The notes beneath the pieces are model-generated. The model saw nothing but the letters and a program-made list of their open reading frames with translations. It searched no databases and was not told the DNA's origin. DNA of 64,000 bases. It comes from Halorubrum sp. JWXQ-INN 858 (GTDB lineage Archaea; Halobacteriota; Halobacteria; Halobacteriales; Haloferacaceae). This document shows positions 14,993-24,150 of the stretch, piece after piece. The DNA lies in assembly GCF_009806985.1 (NCBI RefSeq), contig NZ_WUAX01000016.1, positions 122,976 through 186,975 of the forward strand, read 5' to 3'. Position numbers and translations under genes: made by a program. How positions within the stretch are numbered: position 1 is the first letter of the stretch; every line of letters starts with the position of its first letter.

Positions 14993-15895
14993 ATGAGTAC
15001 GGAAAGTAAATCGATGGAGGAACTCGCCGAGGAGAGTCGAGAACAGGAGAAGAAGAGATTCGTTGAGAAGTGTGCCACGTTCCAACGCGAGATATTCCGA
15101 ACCACCGAAGTCAAGTTCAGAGAACTGGCCGAGTCGTCGGATAACTTCAGGGACGTAGATGTGGAGTTCGTCCGAGAGAACCCCCTCACGGTGCGCATTC
15201 TTCGTTATCTCACCGAACCGATTCTGAGCCGTGACAAATTCTCCGAGTATTGCGACGTCGGCGATCAAACCCTCGGGAAGTACGAGGATTACGAGGATGA
15301 CACAACACCACGAACGGAAACTGCTGAGAAGATCATCGACACGTTCGAAGAGTATCGGAACGAGAGTCTGCTTCCGTGGCTGGAGATCGGTGGGTTGGGG
15401 TACCACGAGTACGACGAAAACGCACTCATAAAGAAGCTTCAGACCGCTATTGCCTACAATATCGCCACCTCCGAAGCGAACACAGAGTACCGAAACTGGC
15501 GGGCAACGAAGCAGCACGACGCGATAGCCGGCGAGTTGGTGGAGGCCGGATTTGAGAAGGTGGAGGTTGACGGCGTGGAGGACTTAGAACCCGGGGAATA
15601 CGAGACCGAGTTGAACGTGTCAAACGAGGAGGCGGACTTCGCCATCAGGAATTACAGTGGAGTATTGACCCTGATAGAGGCGAAAATGAGCGGCACGGAG
15701 ATTAACTTCCGCAAACGGCGGAAGGAGATGGTCAACGACTACAACGACTGGACTGAAGATCGGTCGGATGCACGTATCGTTGCTGTCATCGGCGGAGTGA
15801 TAAACACGAATGACGTGGAGACACTCCAAGAAACCGGAATCAGGGTGTTCTGGGATCACCAACTCGACGGGCTCTCCGAGTTCGTCTCGTCTTGA
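14993..15895 (+). CDS. XamI-family restriction endonuclease, copy 1
   Basis: 300 residues. An N-terminal helical region (about 1-125) carries the pattern ENPLTVRILRYLTEPILSRD. The nuclease half contains SEANTEYRNWRATKQ (160-174) and a PD-(D/E)xK core with EAD (Asp215) and IEAK (Glu229, Lys231). The end, VFWDHQLDGLSEF, matches the second copy. XamI cuts GTCGAC; a similar site is inferred, not shown. Its stop abuts the stop of the convergent methyltransferase (15895/15896). Confidence 0.8.
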   Translation: MSTESKSMEELAEESREQEKKRFVEKCATFQREIFRTTEVKFRELAESSDNFRDVDVEFVRENPLTVRILRYLTEPILSRDKFSEYCDVGDQTLGKYEDYEDDTTPRTETAEKIIDTFEEYRNESLLPWLEIGGLGYHEYDENALIKKLQTAIAYNIATSEANTEYRNWRATKQHDAIAGELVEAGFEKVEVDGVEDLEPGEYETELNVSNEEADFAIRNYSGVLTLIEAKMSGTEINFRKRRKEMVNDYNDWTEDRSDARIVAVIGGVINTNDVETLQETGIRVFWDHQLDGLSEFVSS

Positions 15896-18058
15896 CTACA
15901 CGTTCAGAACGTCATCGAGAGCCTCACTCAGCTCCTCAAGAACCTCTTGCTCGTCACCACTCCGACTGGATTCGCACAGGTCATCGAACAGTTCGGCCAA
16001 CCTCTCGACGACATCCCGGTCAAGTTCCCGCGGATCAATAACGGGGACACCCTCCAACTCGTTCGGCTCCACTTTGTCCATTCCGGTGCTGTACGTCCGT
16101 CCGTGTCGTTTCACGATCTCGTCGGCGAACGGACTGTTCAGGTACGCCAGAAGGGCGTTGATCTCGTCCTCGTCCATCTCTACGTCGAGGTAGACGCAGT
16201 GCAGGTTGGTCAGGTTCCTTGCACTGGTTCTGTTGCGAATGAACCGGCCACGTGACCGACTCATATACGTGTAGAGGATCGGTGCAGGATCGCGACGGTC
16301 GAAGACGTACCACGGCTCACGGTTGCTGGCGAGGTAGCCTTCGTGAACCTCTACATCCTCCATCCCGTACTTCAGGTAGTCTACGACTCCCGGTCTGTCC
16401 TCGCCATCGTTGTCCGCCGAGAAGTCGCTGATCCGTGCGTTCTGACCGTCCTCCTCTCCATCATCTGAGTCCGGGTGTAGCTCTGGTACCCACTCCAACT
16501 CGTCCAAATGGTAGAGAACCCAGACCTCCTCGCCAGCGTCGCGCTGACGCTCCCAGTCTGACTCCCTATAGTCGAAATGGGGAACGGATCGCGCGTTTCG
16601 AACGAGGGGAGACAGCCATCGATCCTCAATCTCCCACTCGTAATCGCCAGCAGAGCCAGATAGCTCTTCTTCGCTCAGGCAGAAATAGTCGTTCTTTCCC
16701 GTAGCGATGCCCCGATTTACTTCTCCGATCTCGGAGAAGGGTACGAGCTGTTCGTCGTCGCCGATGTCAAGGGGATCAAGCAGATCGTCCCACTTGTCTT
16801 CCGGCTCCAGATCGGACTGACGAATCGTGTTCACGAACCCCCACTCCGTGTCCCCCTCCGTCCCGTCATCAACGGCGTCGAGAACCACATCCTGACCCGG
16901 CCACTCATCCACCCGGACGAACTTGGTCAGATCCTCGTCGTCCTCCTCTCCATCGGTCTTCCTTTCGAGGAAGCTGATGAACGAAGTGGTGAGGGCCTCG
17001 TCGAACTGGGAATCTGCCTCTCTGTCGTAGAGTACGAACCCCCGAATGTGGAAGTTCTCCAGCAGGAACGCCTTCAAATCCTCCCCGTATTTCGTCTCGA
17101 GGAACTCGGACGGAGTGATGAACGTGGCTCGTCCATCGTCGGCGAGGAACTCCGTCGCGTGAATGTAGAAGTACGCGTAGAGCGGAGAAAGAGTCGAGAT
17201 GGAACGCCCCGCCTCTTCCTCCATCTGACGATTGATCTCGGCCTTCACTTCCTCGTCGAACTCGTGATGTCGCGTGTAGGGAGGATTCGAGATGACGGCA
17301 TCGACAGTTCCGGTCTCTTCCGGGCTCAGATCGATGAAGTCACGCGTCCGAAGGTTAGGACTGCCTCCACCGTTCGACAACCGAAGCGAAGTTTTTCCCA
17401 TCAGCACGGAGAGTTCGCTTACATCTACCCCCGTCATTTCGTCCAACTCGGAGTCTCCAACACGACTCTTCTTCGTCTTGTACGCGCTCGTAGAGAGAGC
17501 CGCAGCGCCAATCCCCGGATCTAGAATCTCGTCATCACCCTCACGCACTGCCCACTCGGCCATCAAATCCGAAATAACCGGCGGAGTACGGAACTGCCCG
17601 AGACGATGACGATCTTTCCTCGGCACGAGAGACTCGTGGACTCGCCCGATCGTCTCCGCCAAATCGTCGGCCTCAACAAACTGCTCCCGGGCCTCAATCA
17701 AACGCGAAAGATCATCTTCGTCGAACAACTCCGCAGCATCCGACAAGAAGTAGGACGAGAACGAATCATCCCCGGTTTTCTGCCGCGCATCTGTCACCTG
17801 CTCACGATACGCAGTTGAGTCAAGCTGCGGAAGATCAACACCCTCGGATCTGTATGACTCGTAGAGGGCAGCCACGAGAGAGACGTGGAGGGCGGCTTGG
17901 CGAGCGACAATTGCGTCCGCCGAATCAGTTCGGCCAAGCCCGTGATTGTCAACCCACTCTTCAAACCCGTTCAAAGATTCGACATCGCCCTCGATGGACT
18001 CTGCTACATCCGAAATGATCTGTTCGACGGTTCCAGACCTACTCATAGAACCCCTCAT
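15896..18058 (-). CDS. Type II N6-adenine DNA methyltransferase of the RM cluster
   Basis: 720 residues. It has the order GQFRTP (around 155), motif I DPGIGAAAL, motif IV NPPYTRHHEF, and a C-terminal TaqI/HincII-like specificity region (RFIRNRTSARNLTNLHCVYL, then LAYLNSPFADEIVKRHGRTY). This is the gamma-class adenine methyltransferase layout found with XamI, AccI and HincII-type systems. It should transfer methyl groups from S-adenosylmethionine to the adenine of a GTCGAC/GTMKAC-like site. ATG 18058 is supported by a TATA-like gaatattg about 25 bases upstream; ATG 18046 is an alternative. It is the only methyltransferase for three endonuclease genes here. Confidence 0.9.
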   Translation of the reverse strand: MRGSMSRSGTVEQIISDVAESIEGDVESLNGFEEWVDNHGLGRTDSADAIVARQAALHVSLVAALYESYRSEGVDLPQLDSTAYREQVTDARQKTGDDSFSSYFLSDAAELFDEDDLSRLIEAREQFVEADDLAETIGRVHESLVPRKDRHRLGQFRTPPVISDLMAEWAVREGDDEILDPGIGAAALSTSAYKTKKSRVGDSELDEMTGVDVSELSVLMGKTSLRLSNGGGSPNLRTRDFIDLSPEETGTVDAVISNPPYTRHHEFDEEVKAEINRQMEEEAGRSISTLSPLYAYFYIHATEFLADDGRATFITPSEFLETKYGEDLKAFLLENFHIRGFVLYDREADSQFDEALTTSFISFLERKTDGEEDDEDLTKFVRVDEWPGQDVVLDAVDDGTEGDTEWGFVNTIRQSDLEPEDKWDDLLDPLDIGDDEQLVPFSEIGEVNRGIATGKNDYFCLSEEELSGSAGDYEWEIEDRWLSPLVRNARSVPHFDYRESDWERQRDAGEEVWVLYHLDELEWVPELHPDSDDGEEDGQNARISDFSADNDGEDRPGVVDYLKYGMEDVEVHEGYLASNREPWYVFDRRDPAPILYTYMSRSRGRFIRNRTSARNLTNLHCVYLDVEMDEDEINALLAYLNSPFADEIVKRHGRTYSTGMDKVEPNELEGVPVIDPRELDRDVVERLAELFDDLCESSRSGDEQEVLEELSEALDDVLNV

Positions 18059-18200
18059 TGCCGAGCGTTAGACCGTCAATATTCACGTTGCTTCGATGTT
18101 CTGACTCCCCCGGTATGTATCTATCTGATTGTGTCATCCGGCGCCGACATCGTCAGTCCTCACATAAAAAGCTAACATCCACCCATGTGTCATCCCCTGT

Positions 18201-19100
18201 ATGCAGCTTTCCGGGAGTGAATCAGTCGAAGACGTCGTCCAAGAGAGTCAGGATTTCGAAGAGGAGATCTTCCTTGACGCCATCCGAGACTTCTACGAAC
18301 AGGAATTCGAGAGAAACAAAGGACTGTATGACTACGTCGCTGACCACACGAACAATTTCCGTGACTTCAGCAGCGAAGTTATCCGCGAAGAACCGAACGT
18401 CGTCAAACTTCTGCGATACCTTGTCAAACCACCAATTTCCCAAATGAAGTTCGGACAGTTCGCCGGCATCACCAGCACCGACAGCTACGAAAAGGAGAGC
18501 CCCACAACACCGCAACACGACACGGCCGAGCAAATGGCCGATTTCGTGGAACGCAACCTCGACGAACGGAAGGTACCGTGGCTCAATGAGGACGTTGACG
18601 AAGAATATGAAGTCGAACAGTCCCGAGAGTGGGTCTGCGATATCATCGCCCAATCCGAAGCCAAGACTCGATACCGTAACTGGCGCAAAGACGTGCAGGA
18701 AGAGAAGGTTGCCGAAACGATGTTGAAGGCCGGTCTCGAGAAGGTCAACATTTCACTTCTCGAATCGGAGGACGACATCCCAACCGGCTCGTTCACCCCC
18801 GAAACGAAGGTTTCCGTAACCGGTGGAGACCATCAGAAGGCCGACTTCGTAGCACGCGAACGAGACGGAGGACTCGTCTTCATCGAGGCGAAAGCAATAG
18901 GTGTCAAAATCGACTCATACAAACGAATCAAAGAGATACGGAACAAGGAATCGGATTGGCGCCGAACCCACCCCGACTCCACCGTTGCAGCCGCACTATC
19001 GGGGTGGATTCCGGAGAGTCAAATAGAGACCCTTCTCAACGACGACATCACCGTATTCTGGGAACACCGCCTAGACACACTCGAATCCCACTTTTCGTAA
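18201..19100 (+). CDS. XamI-family restriction endonuclease, copy 2
   Basis: 299 residues, collinear with the first copy. It shares NNFRDFSSEVIREEPNVVKL, LLRYLVKPPISQMKF, VPWL, SEAKTRYRNWR and KADF (Asp215). IEAK (Glu229, Lys231) falls at the same residue numbers as in copy 1, and the end is VFWEHRLDTLESHFS. The nuclease residues are intact. Overall identity looks low outside these blocks, so the duplication is old or the copies were acquired separately. A TATA-like acataaaaagc ends 28 bases before the ATG. It is divergent from the methyltransferase; 18059-18200 holds both promoters. Confidence 0.8.
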   Translation: MQLSGSESVEDVVQESQDFEEEIFLDAIRDFYEQEFERNKGLYDYVADHTNNFRDFSSEVIREEPNVVKLLRYLVKPPISQMKFGQFAGITSTDSYEKESPTTPQHDTAEQMADFVERNLDERKVPWLNEDVDEEYEVEQSREWVCDIIAQSEAKTRYRNWRKDVQEEKVAETMLKAGLEKVNISLLESEDDIPTGSFTPETKVSVTGGDHQKADFVARERDGGLVFIEAKAIGVKIDSYKRIKEIRNKESDWRRTHPDSTVAAALSGWIPESQIETLLNDDITVFWEHRLDTLESHFS

Positions 19101-19148
19101 ACGAAGCCGCGCCACAAACCTCATAATGCACTGTCAGAATGAATAAGT

Positions 19149-19979
19149 ATGGACATCGGGAAAATCCCTCGCGGCGAAGACTTCGCCCACAAATTTGCTA
19201 GAGGCGAATGGGCGGAGACCGTTCTCATCGAAACCATCGAACGTCAGGACGACATCTTCGCCTTCCAATACGGTATCTCACGAGGAGACGCACTCGAAAC
19301 CAAAGCCGAACTCGATGAGGTCAAGGAACCGGGCGTTGAGGAGATGAAGCGGCCTGACGTCCTCGTATTCAGCGAGGAACGAATCGAACAGATAGAAGAC
19401 GAGTCTCAAGAACTGATACACGACTTCGTGGCAGGAAGTCCCGATGAGAGAGCAGAGATTCTACCAAAACTAGAGCAGAAGGGGATCCAGTCGAAAGCCG
19501 AAATGGCCCTCGAAGCGGAGTCAAGCAAGTTCCACATTGAGAACCGTCAATACAACAGTTCTCTCTCGGCGTACGTCAAAGACGAAGATTATCCCCGCCT
19601 TCAATCGTGGCGTGACCAGAACGAAGTCCCCATTTTCGTCTGTCAGCTATTCTTCGATAAAGCTTACATCATCCCGTTCTCGGCGTACGAGGAATACGCA
19701 GACGAAGCTCGGAACGGATCGGTGCCAGTCTCCGGATTCGTCCACGATGACATCCCAGTCATCTGGAAACCGGGACTGCAAGCCAAAGTAGAGGATTTCC
19801 CACACGCCAATCTCCTCGGCGAATTTACTGAATCACCATCCGTTGTGAAACGCACCAACGACGGGATTGAGAAATGCGAGTTCGACTGGTCACGCTCCGG
19901 TCAACTGGAGTCAACCGACTCGTCGTTCTTTAGTGGCGGGAAGCTCTCCCTCGAAAAACCCCTGACAAACTACCTGTGA
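19149..19979 (+). CDS. AccI-family restriction endonuclease
   Basis: 276 residues. It opens FAHKFARGEWAE, then has MKRPDVLVF (Pro69, Asp70) and ALEAESSKFHIENRQ (Glu122/Glu124, Lys127) as a PD-(D/E)xK core. VKDEDYPRLQSW and the strand VPIFVCQLFFDKAYIIPFS are typical of the AccI family. AccI cuts GTMKAC, a set that includes the XamI site GTCGAC, so one methyltransferase could protect against all three nucleases; this is inference. A TATA-like cataatgc lies about 27 bases upstream of the ATG. Its stop overlaps the GTG of the next gene. Confidence 0.75.
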   Translation: MDIGKIPRGEDFAHKFARGEWAETVLIETIERQDDIFAFQYGISRGDALETKAELDEVKEPGVEEMKRPDVLVFSEERIEQIEDESQELIHDFVAGSPDERAEILPKLEQKGIQSKAEMALEAESSKFHIENRQYNSSLSAYVKDEDYPRLQSWRDQNEVPIFVCQLFFDKAYIIPFSAYEEYADEARNGSVPVSGFVHDDIPVIWKPGLQAKVEDFPHANLLGEFTESPSVVKRTNDGIEKCEFDWSRSGQLESTDSSFFSGGKLSLEKPLTNYL

Positions 19980-20236
19980 CCGAAGACATTCCACAACCCG
20001 CACCGGAACCTTATGAACCCGGTAACGAGGTTCGGATATACATCGCCGACGACGATCCCGATTCCCAACACCACGACACGCGTGCGGTCGTAGTAGATCG
20101 CTTCAAGGACTCACTCGGCGAGGAAACCGGACGAACGCTTGACGCCTACAGCTACCGACTGAAAGACGCATCAACCAACGAACTGCTCCACGTACAGTTC
20201 AGACATCCAGATCTCGCCCCCTTTGAGGACGAGTAG
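19976..20236 (+). CDS. Small conserved haloarchaeal protein coupled to the AccI-like nuclease
   Basis: 86 residues starting at GTG 19976 inside the previous stop (GTGA). The pattern YEPGNEVRIYIADDDPDSQH, AVVVDRFKDSLGEETG, DAYSYRLKDAST and VQFRHPDLAPFE is a beta-barrel-like domain that I remember as a widespread small haloarchaeal family of unknown function, often near mobile genes. The coupling suggests joint expression with the nuclease, perhaps as a cofactor or control protein. Confidence 0.65.
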   Translation: MTEDIPQPAPEPYEPGNEVRIYIADDDPDSQHHDTRAVVVDRFKDSLGEETGRTLDAYSYRLKDASTNELLHVQFRHPDLAPFEDE

Positions 20237-20290
20237 AGCAGCCTAGGCGGACACACCCTTTTAATCGAACATCGACTTTCGGCTCAACGC

Positions 20291-20521
20291 GTGACGTCGA
20301 AAAACACCGACAACGAAGACGAACCGTCCACCGAACGAAACCTTGTAATCCGAGACGTGAACCGCACAGAATCAGCCGGCCACCTCGAAGTAGCAATTGA
20401 ACAGTCCGACGAAGAAGCCGAAATCGAAATCACCACCCACCCACCCGGCGTGGAAGTCAAGGACAGCGACGGCGAAGTCGCCCGCATCCCACTCGACGAC
20501 GAGTTGACCCTCAACGTGTAA
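20291..20521 (+). CDS. Small acidic beta protein
   Basis: 76 residues from GTG 20291, about 30 bases after a TATA-like cttttaat, hence leaderless. After a charged N-terminus it reads LVIRDVNRTESAGHLEVAIE, EAEIEITTHPPGVEVKDS and VARIPLDDELTLNV, an all-beta layout. No family recognised. Confidence 0.6.
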   Translation: MTSKNTDNEDEPSTERNLVIRDVNRTESAGHLEVAIEQSDEEAEIEITTHPPGVEVKDSDGEVARIPLDDELTLNV

Positions 20522-20670
20522 CAGGCCAATAAACCACAAGTATTAGTATAGTAGTATTGACACGGATAGTCGTGTGAGCACGCAGTATCCGAATTACCTA
20601 CCATCACAACAGTTTCACTTTCACCTTGGGTGGATTACCATTTTTACCAACCAGTTTGATCGGCCTACAA

Positions 20671-21657
20671 ATGCAAGCACCCCAAACCATCCTGCCCGAC
20701 GAATCACCCTACCCCAACCCTAAACAATACATCCAAGCCAAAATCGATCCCCACGACAACCTCACCACACACATCGTCGAACTCGACGACGAAGACCGCC
20801 AAGACATCATCTACTACCGCGCCAAATCCGCCGTCATACCCGACTCACCGTCAACGTACTACCTGTCGACGAGCCTCCCGTGGCACGAACTCGTAGAAGA
20901 CCACGATCTCTACCCCGGACGGCCACGAGCAAACCTCAACGTAGATGTCCGTGACAACATCACCGCCTACAAACGCCACCGCGGCAAAATCCTCCACACC
21001 CTCATCGAGTCGTTCGACGGCGGCGAAACACTCGACGAAGCTGACGACGAGATCGAAGACCAACTCGACTCCATCATCAAAAACCAACCAGACGACACAT
21101 CACCACGAGACCTCCACACAATCCTCGAAGACTGGCCCGGTTCACCACGAATCCACGACGAACCCATCCTCGGAGCAGAATACGAAATACGGGACGCAGC
21201 TCTCGAAGAAGCACGAGAAATGGAGATGTGCTGGATTCGCTCCATCAAACGTAATCCGCACACACGCGTCGTCGCGCACGAACACCAGTACGTCCACAAA
21301 CCCGAAGAGGTCAAACGAGAACGTGCGTACGGCGGCCGCGTCGACGTCATCATCCTCGTCAAAGAAGGCCACGAAACACTGGAACACGGCCTGTACGCCG
21401 TCGACGTGAAGACCTCTGAGGAGATCAACCACCAACACCGGATGCAAGTCGAAGCACACCGACGGTGGCTCTGCTCTACTCTCGGCGTCGAAGCCGGCGG
21501 ATTATTGATGCTCGTCGATTCAGACGGTGTAACCCTCGAGACGCACCTTGACGACTCGTGGCCGGCAGACGATCTGTGGACTCACTTCTTGACGCGCCTA
21601 AATCACGTTTTCAGCGACACGCTGTTCGACATCCGGACGATGTATCCAGATCGGTGA
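20671..21657 (+). CDS. RecB/Cas4-like PD-(D/E)xK nuclease
   Basis: 328 residues from ATG 20671, leaderless behind a TATA-like atttttacc. The C-terminal half has YGGRVDVIILVKEG, then YAVDVKTSEEINHQHRMQVE with AHRRWL. This is the D...(E/D)xK arrangement plus the downstream Q-x3-Y/H motif of RecB-family (Cas4-like) exonucleases. A conserved His around residue 200 (ARVVAHEHQYV region) may be the upstream metal ligand. There is no CxxxC iron-sulphur cluster as in true Cas4. A role in processing the island's own DNA or in defence is plausible; no CRISPR array is present in the window. Confidence 0.75.
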   Translation: MQAPQTILPDESPYPNPKQYIQAKIDPHDNLTTHIVELDDEDRQDIIYYRAKSAVIPDSPSTYYLSTSLPWHELVEDHDLYPGRPRANLNVDVRDNITAYKRHRGKILHTLIESFDGGETLDEADDEIEDQLDSIIKNQPDDTSPRDLHTILEDWPGSPRIHDEPILGAEYEIRDAALEEAREMEMCWIRSIKRNPHTRVVAHEHQYVHKPEEVKRERAYGGRVDVIILVKEGHETLEHGLYAVDVKTSEEINHQHRMQVEAHRRWLCSTLGVEAGGLLMLVDSDGVTLETHLDDSWPADDLWTHFLTRLNHVFSDTLFDIRTMYPDR

Positions 21658-22106
21658 CGTTCACTACTCTCGTTGAACCCCACACCACCTCGAGGTGGAG
21701 TGAACCCCAGTCCCTCGCTACACGGACGGTCGTCGTTGATCTCGCGGAACGCGTAACCCCTGAACCCCCACGGAACTGTAGCAGGGTTGTTAGGGGCCAG
21801 CATTGCGGCCCACTGAAGCCCCACGGGAACTCCAGCGGCAGACCGCACACCTCACACCTCACTCGCTAAAGCAGAACACACCCCCTCTGTTTCCACTCGA
21901 GAATCCAGACGACGATCCACACGCTCAGACCATCCCCCATTACCGCGCAGACACCCGGGGTTAGTATTGTCGGCGGTCTCCTCGCCCGGAAAACCACCTG
22001 CAAATTCGTGGGCGAAATCACGGGTAGACGAATCACCGGCAACCCCATCCACGGGCATACTCTCGGGCGAAGCTTAACCCCCACCAACACCTATCAACAA
22101 ACAGAG
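21658..22106. other. 449-base gap without a confident gene
   Basis: The minus strand has two overlapping short frames. One begins MRCEVCGLPLEFPWGFSGPQ (from 21862), and the other continues NPATVPWGFRGYAFREINDD...GGVGFNE (to 21603). Together they could be a small CxxC protein broken by a frameshift, but I cannot support this firmly. The right end contains the promoter of the 22107 gene (weak cttaaccc about 30 bases upstream). Confidence 0.4.
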
Positions 22107-22640
22107 ATGAACGAACTCGCAAACAAAGACATCGAAGTCCTCCGAATCACCGTCAAACAAGGCCCCGTCCGCGCCAGCAACGTCGCCGAAGCCGTCGGCT
22201 GGGCCGACAACACCGACGCCGGACGCGGCAAAATCCGCTACAGGTGGAACAAACTCGAAGAGAAAGGCCTCGTCGAAAGCACCTACCGAGAAGAAGAAGC
22301 CCAAGGAGCACAACACGCACCCCGTGTCGTCGAAGCCACCGAACTCGGAGAAGAACAGTACGACGAGTACGAAGAGGAGGACTACGACGCCGACACCCTC
22401 GAAGAACGAGTCGAACGAATGGAGACCAACTACAAGCAACTGCAGGAGAACTACGTCGCCACAAAACAGTTCTGCTTCGATCTCGACAACCGACTCGAAA
22501 CCCTCGAAGACGCCCTCGAAGGAGTCGATGACGTGGACGACGAACTCGACGATCTCGCCGAAGACATCCGCAACATTCGCCAAGCACTCCCGGACGCCCC
22601 CGTCATCGACGCCGACGAGATGACGTTCAGCGACGACTGA
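22107..22640 (+). CDS. Winged-helix protein with coiled coil
   Basis: 177 residues from ATG 22107 (MNELANKDIEVLRITVKQGP). Residues 1-75 are a wHTH (ASNVAEAVGWADNTDAGRGK, YRWNKLEEKGLVESTYREEE). This is followed by a long coiled coil (TLEERVERMETNYKQLQENY, then NRLETLEDALEGVDDVDDEL) and a short acidic end. Such wHTH-plus-coiled-coil proteins occur on haloarchaeal plasmids and viruses as DNA-binding or partition-like proteins. Role here unknown. It precedes the long non-coding stretch. Confidence 0.75.
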   Translation: MNELANKDIEVLRITVKQGPVRASNVAEAVGWADNTDAGRGKIRYRWNKLEEKGLVESTYREEEAQGAQHAPRVVEATELGEEQYDEYEEEDYDADTLEERVERMETNYKQLQENYVATKQFCFDLDNRLETLEDALEGVDDVDDELDDLAEDIRNIRQALPDAPVIDADEMTFSDD

Positions 22641-24150
22641 AACGCCGACGCGAGACGGTTTTTTACCGACGAAAAGCGTATCCTCGAGTAGGAGGCGCGG
22701 CACCTCTACTGCATCGATCGCCAAAGAGCTGTCACCACTCCCCGAGTGCCCGAATAGTTCGTGTTTCGCCAACGCGGCGGCCCCCTTCGCCTCTCACAGC
22801 TGTAGAGGCCACCTCGCGGCACTCCGCACCTCCCCACGCATCCGCCGCGACGCCTCTACACCGCGAATCGAAGGCGACGACGGAGGCCGCCCTTGCTTCT
22901 CGCTTCTACAACCACTCGTCGAAGAGAAACATCGAAAACGAGTAGCGTGGAAACCAGCACCACGACATCGAACCCTTCCCATCACTTCCCTTCCATCCCT
23001 TCCTTCCCCCTTCAGAGAGCCTTCCCACGTGCAAATCCCCGAGAGAGGGGTAGATTGGGACGAGCGGAGCGGTGGAACCACTACGGCGGAACGGGCGCAA
23101 TGACAACCACGGTACGCCGCGTCACCAGCGCGACGCATATCATCATACTTGCGGTTTGTATAAAAACGCCGGCGCTGGAGGCTGCTCGCAGCCACCCCTA
23201 CTTCGATGGACATCCTGAGCGATCATCATTAGCGGTCATACTGCATAGTCATCACGTACGTACACACATCCACAAAGCACACCCAACACCGTCGAGACGC
23301 GCTCGTGTGTGTCGGTGGGGGTAGACGTCGAATCCTACACGAAACCACCAGAACCTCCTGTGCGACGATCGTGGAAGGACGGTGGTTGTCGGCGGCTGAG
23401 CGGATCCTCGCCGCCGACGACAAGAGCGAGCAGCCGCACGGCTCGTCGGTGTTGACGTTGAAGAAAGCGGGGTGTGAACGGATGGTGGATGGTGTCTGCC
23501 CCGCATCTACAAGTAGTGTCGCCACGCTGATAAATCTATCTCACTCCACATCCCTTTATATACTATAGCGAGCTTCATTCAACTCTCATTTTGCGTCGGG
23601 GTTAGACGGGGGCCACAGCTCCCCCGATGATCGTTGAACCGGCCGAGATGATTCATCGGAGTCGTGACGAGAATCCGGAGAAGGCGTCGGTACGTGATGG
23701 GACGCGACGACGGCGTAGCGTCGTCGTCCTCGGGAAGCACGTGCTTCCCTTCGGTATGCGAGCAGCCCCCTGAGGAAGACTAAGTGTGTCAATAAAATAA
23801 AACTATCTCTCTAATGGGTTGTTGTAACAACCACCACTTTGCCCAGATCCGGAGGGGGTGGAAGGATAGACCGGTACAGTCACCGACATCACCCACGAAC
23901 TCCTTCCAACGACACTCACCGACGACTTCGACGCTTCGTTCGTCGTCGAACGAGACTCTGGCGACGACTTGTTGGAAATATTCTCTCGTTCACCGACGTG
24001 TTCCGACTGGCGACTGCCGGTGACCGTGTCAGGCGACGAGGTCTAACCCCGACGCAAAATGAACGTTGAATGATGCCCGCTATACTACTTAAACCCCTCC
24101 GAAGGTGGGAAACCTGTTTAAAATCTGATGTGATAGTATAGGGTGAACGG
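22641..24150. other. 1.5-kb stretch without a convincing gene
   Basis: Open frames here are arginine/serine-rich and unlike the island's proteins. The stretch contains an almost pure pyrimidine run (22972-23013), a TATA-like gtataaaaa (23158-23166), and several ctctaca words on both strands. It also has an 18-bp perfect palindrome (23732-23749), ggttgtt-gt-aacaacc (23817-23832) next to an AT-rich aataaaataaaac, and a partial duplicate of the start of the 24151 gene (23475-23503). It could hold a replication or transfer origin, an RNA, or decayed genes. Confidence 0.5.
23732..23749. repeat. Perfect 18-bp palindrome
   Basis: gggaagcacgtgcttccc is self-complementary. It follows another inverted repeat (gacgacg...cgtcgtc, about 23705-23726), making a compact stem-rich patch in the non-coding stretch. 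Confidence 0.65.

Noticed and set aside
20671..21657. Cas4 assignment for the RecB-like nuclease
   Set aside because: The four-cysteine iron-sulphur motif is absent and there is no CRISPR context.
23331..23568. Plus-strand frame in the long gap containing SAAERILAADDKSEQPHG
   Set aside because: Partly coding-like but with no credible start, and surrounded by non-coding signals; not listed as a gene.
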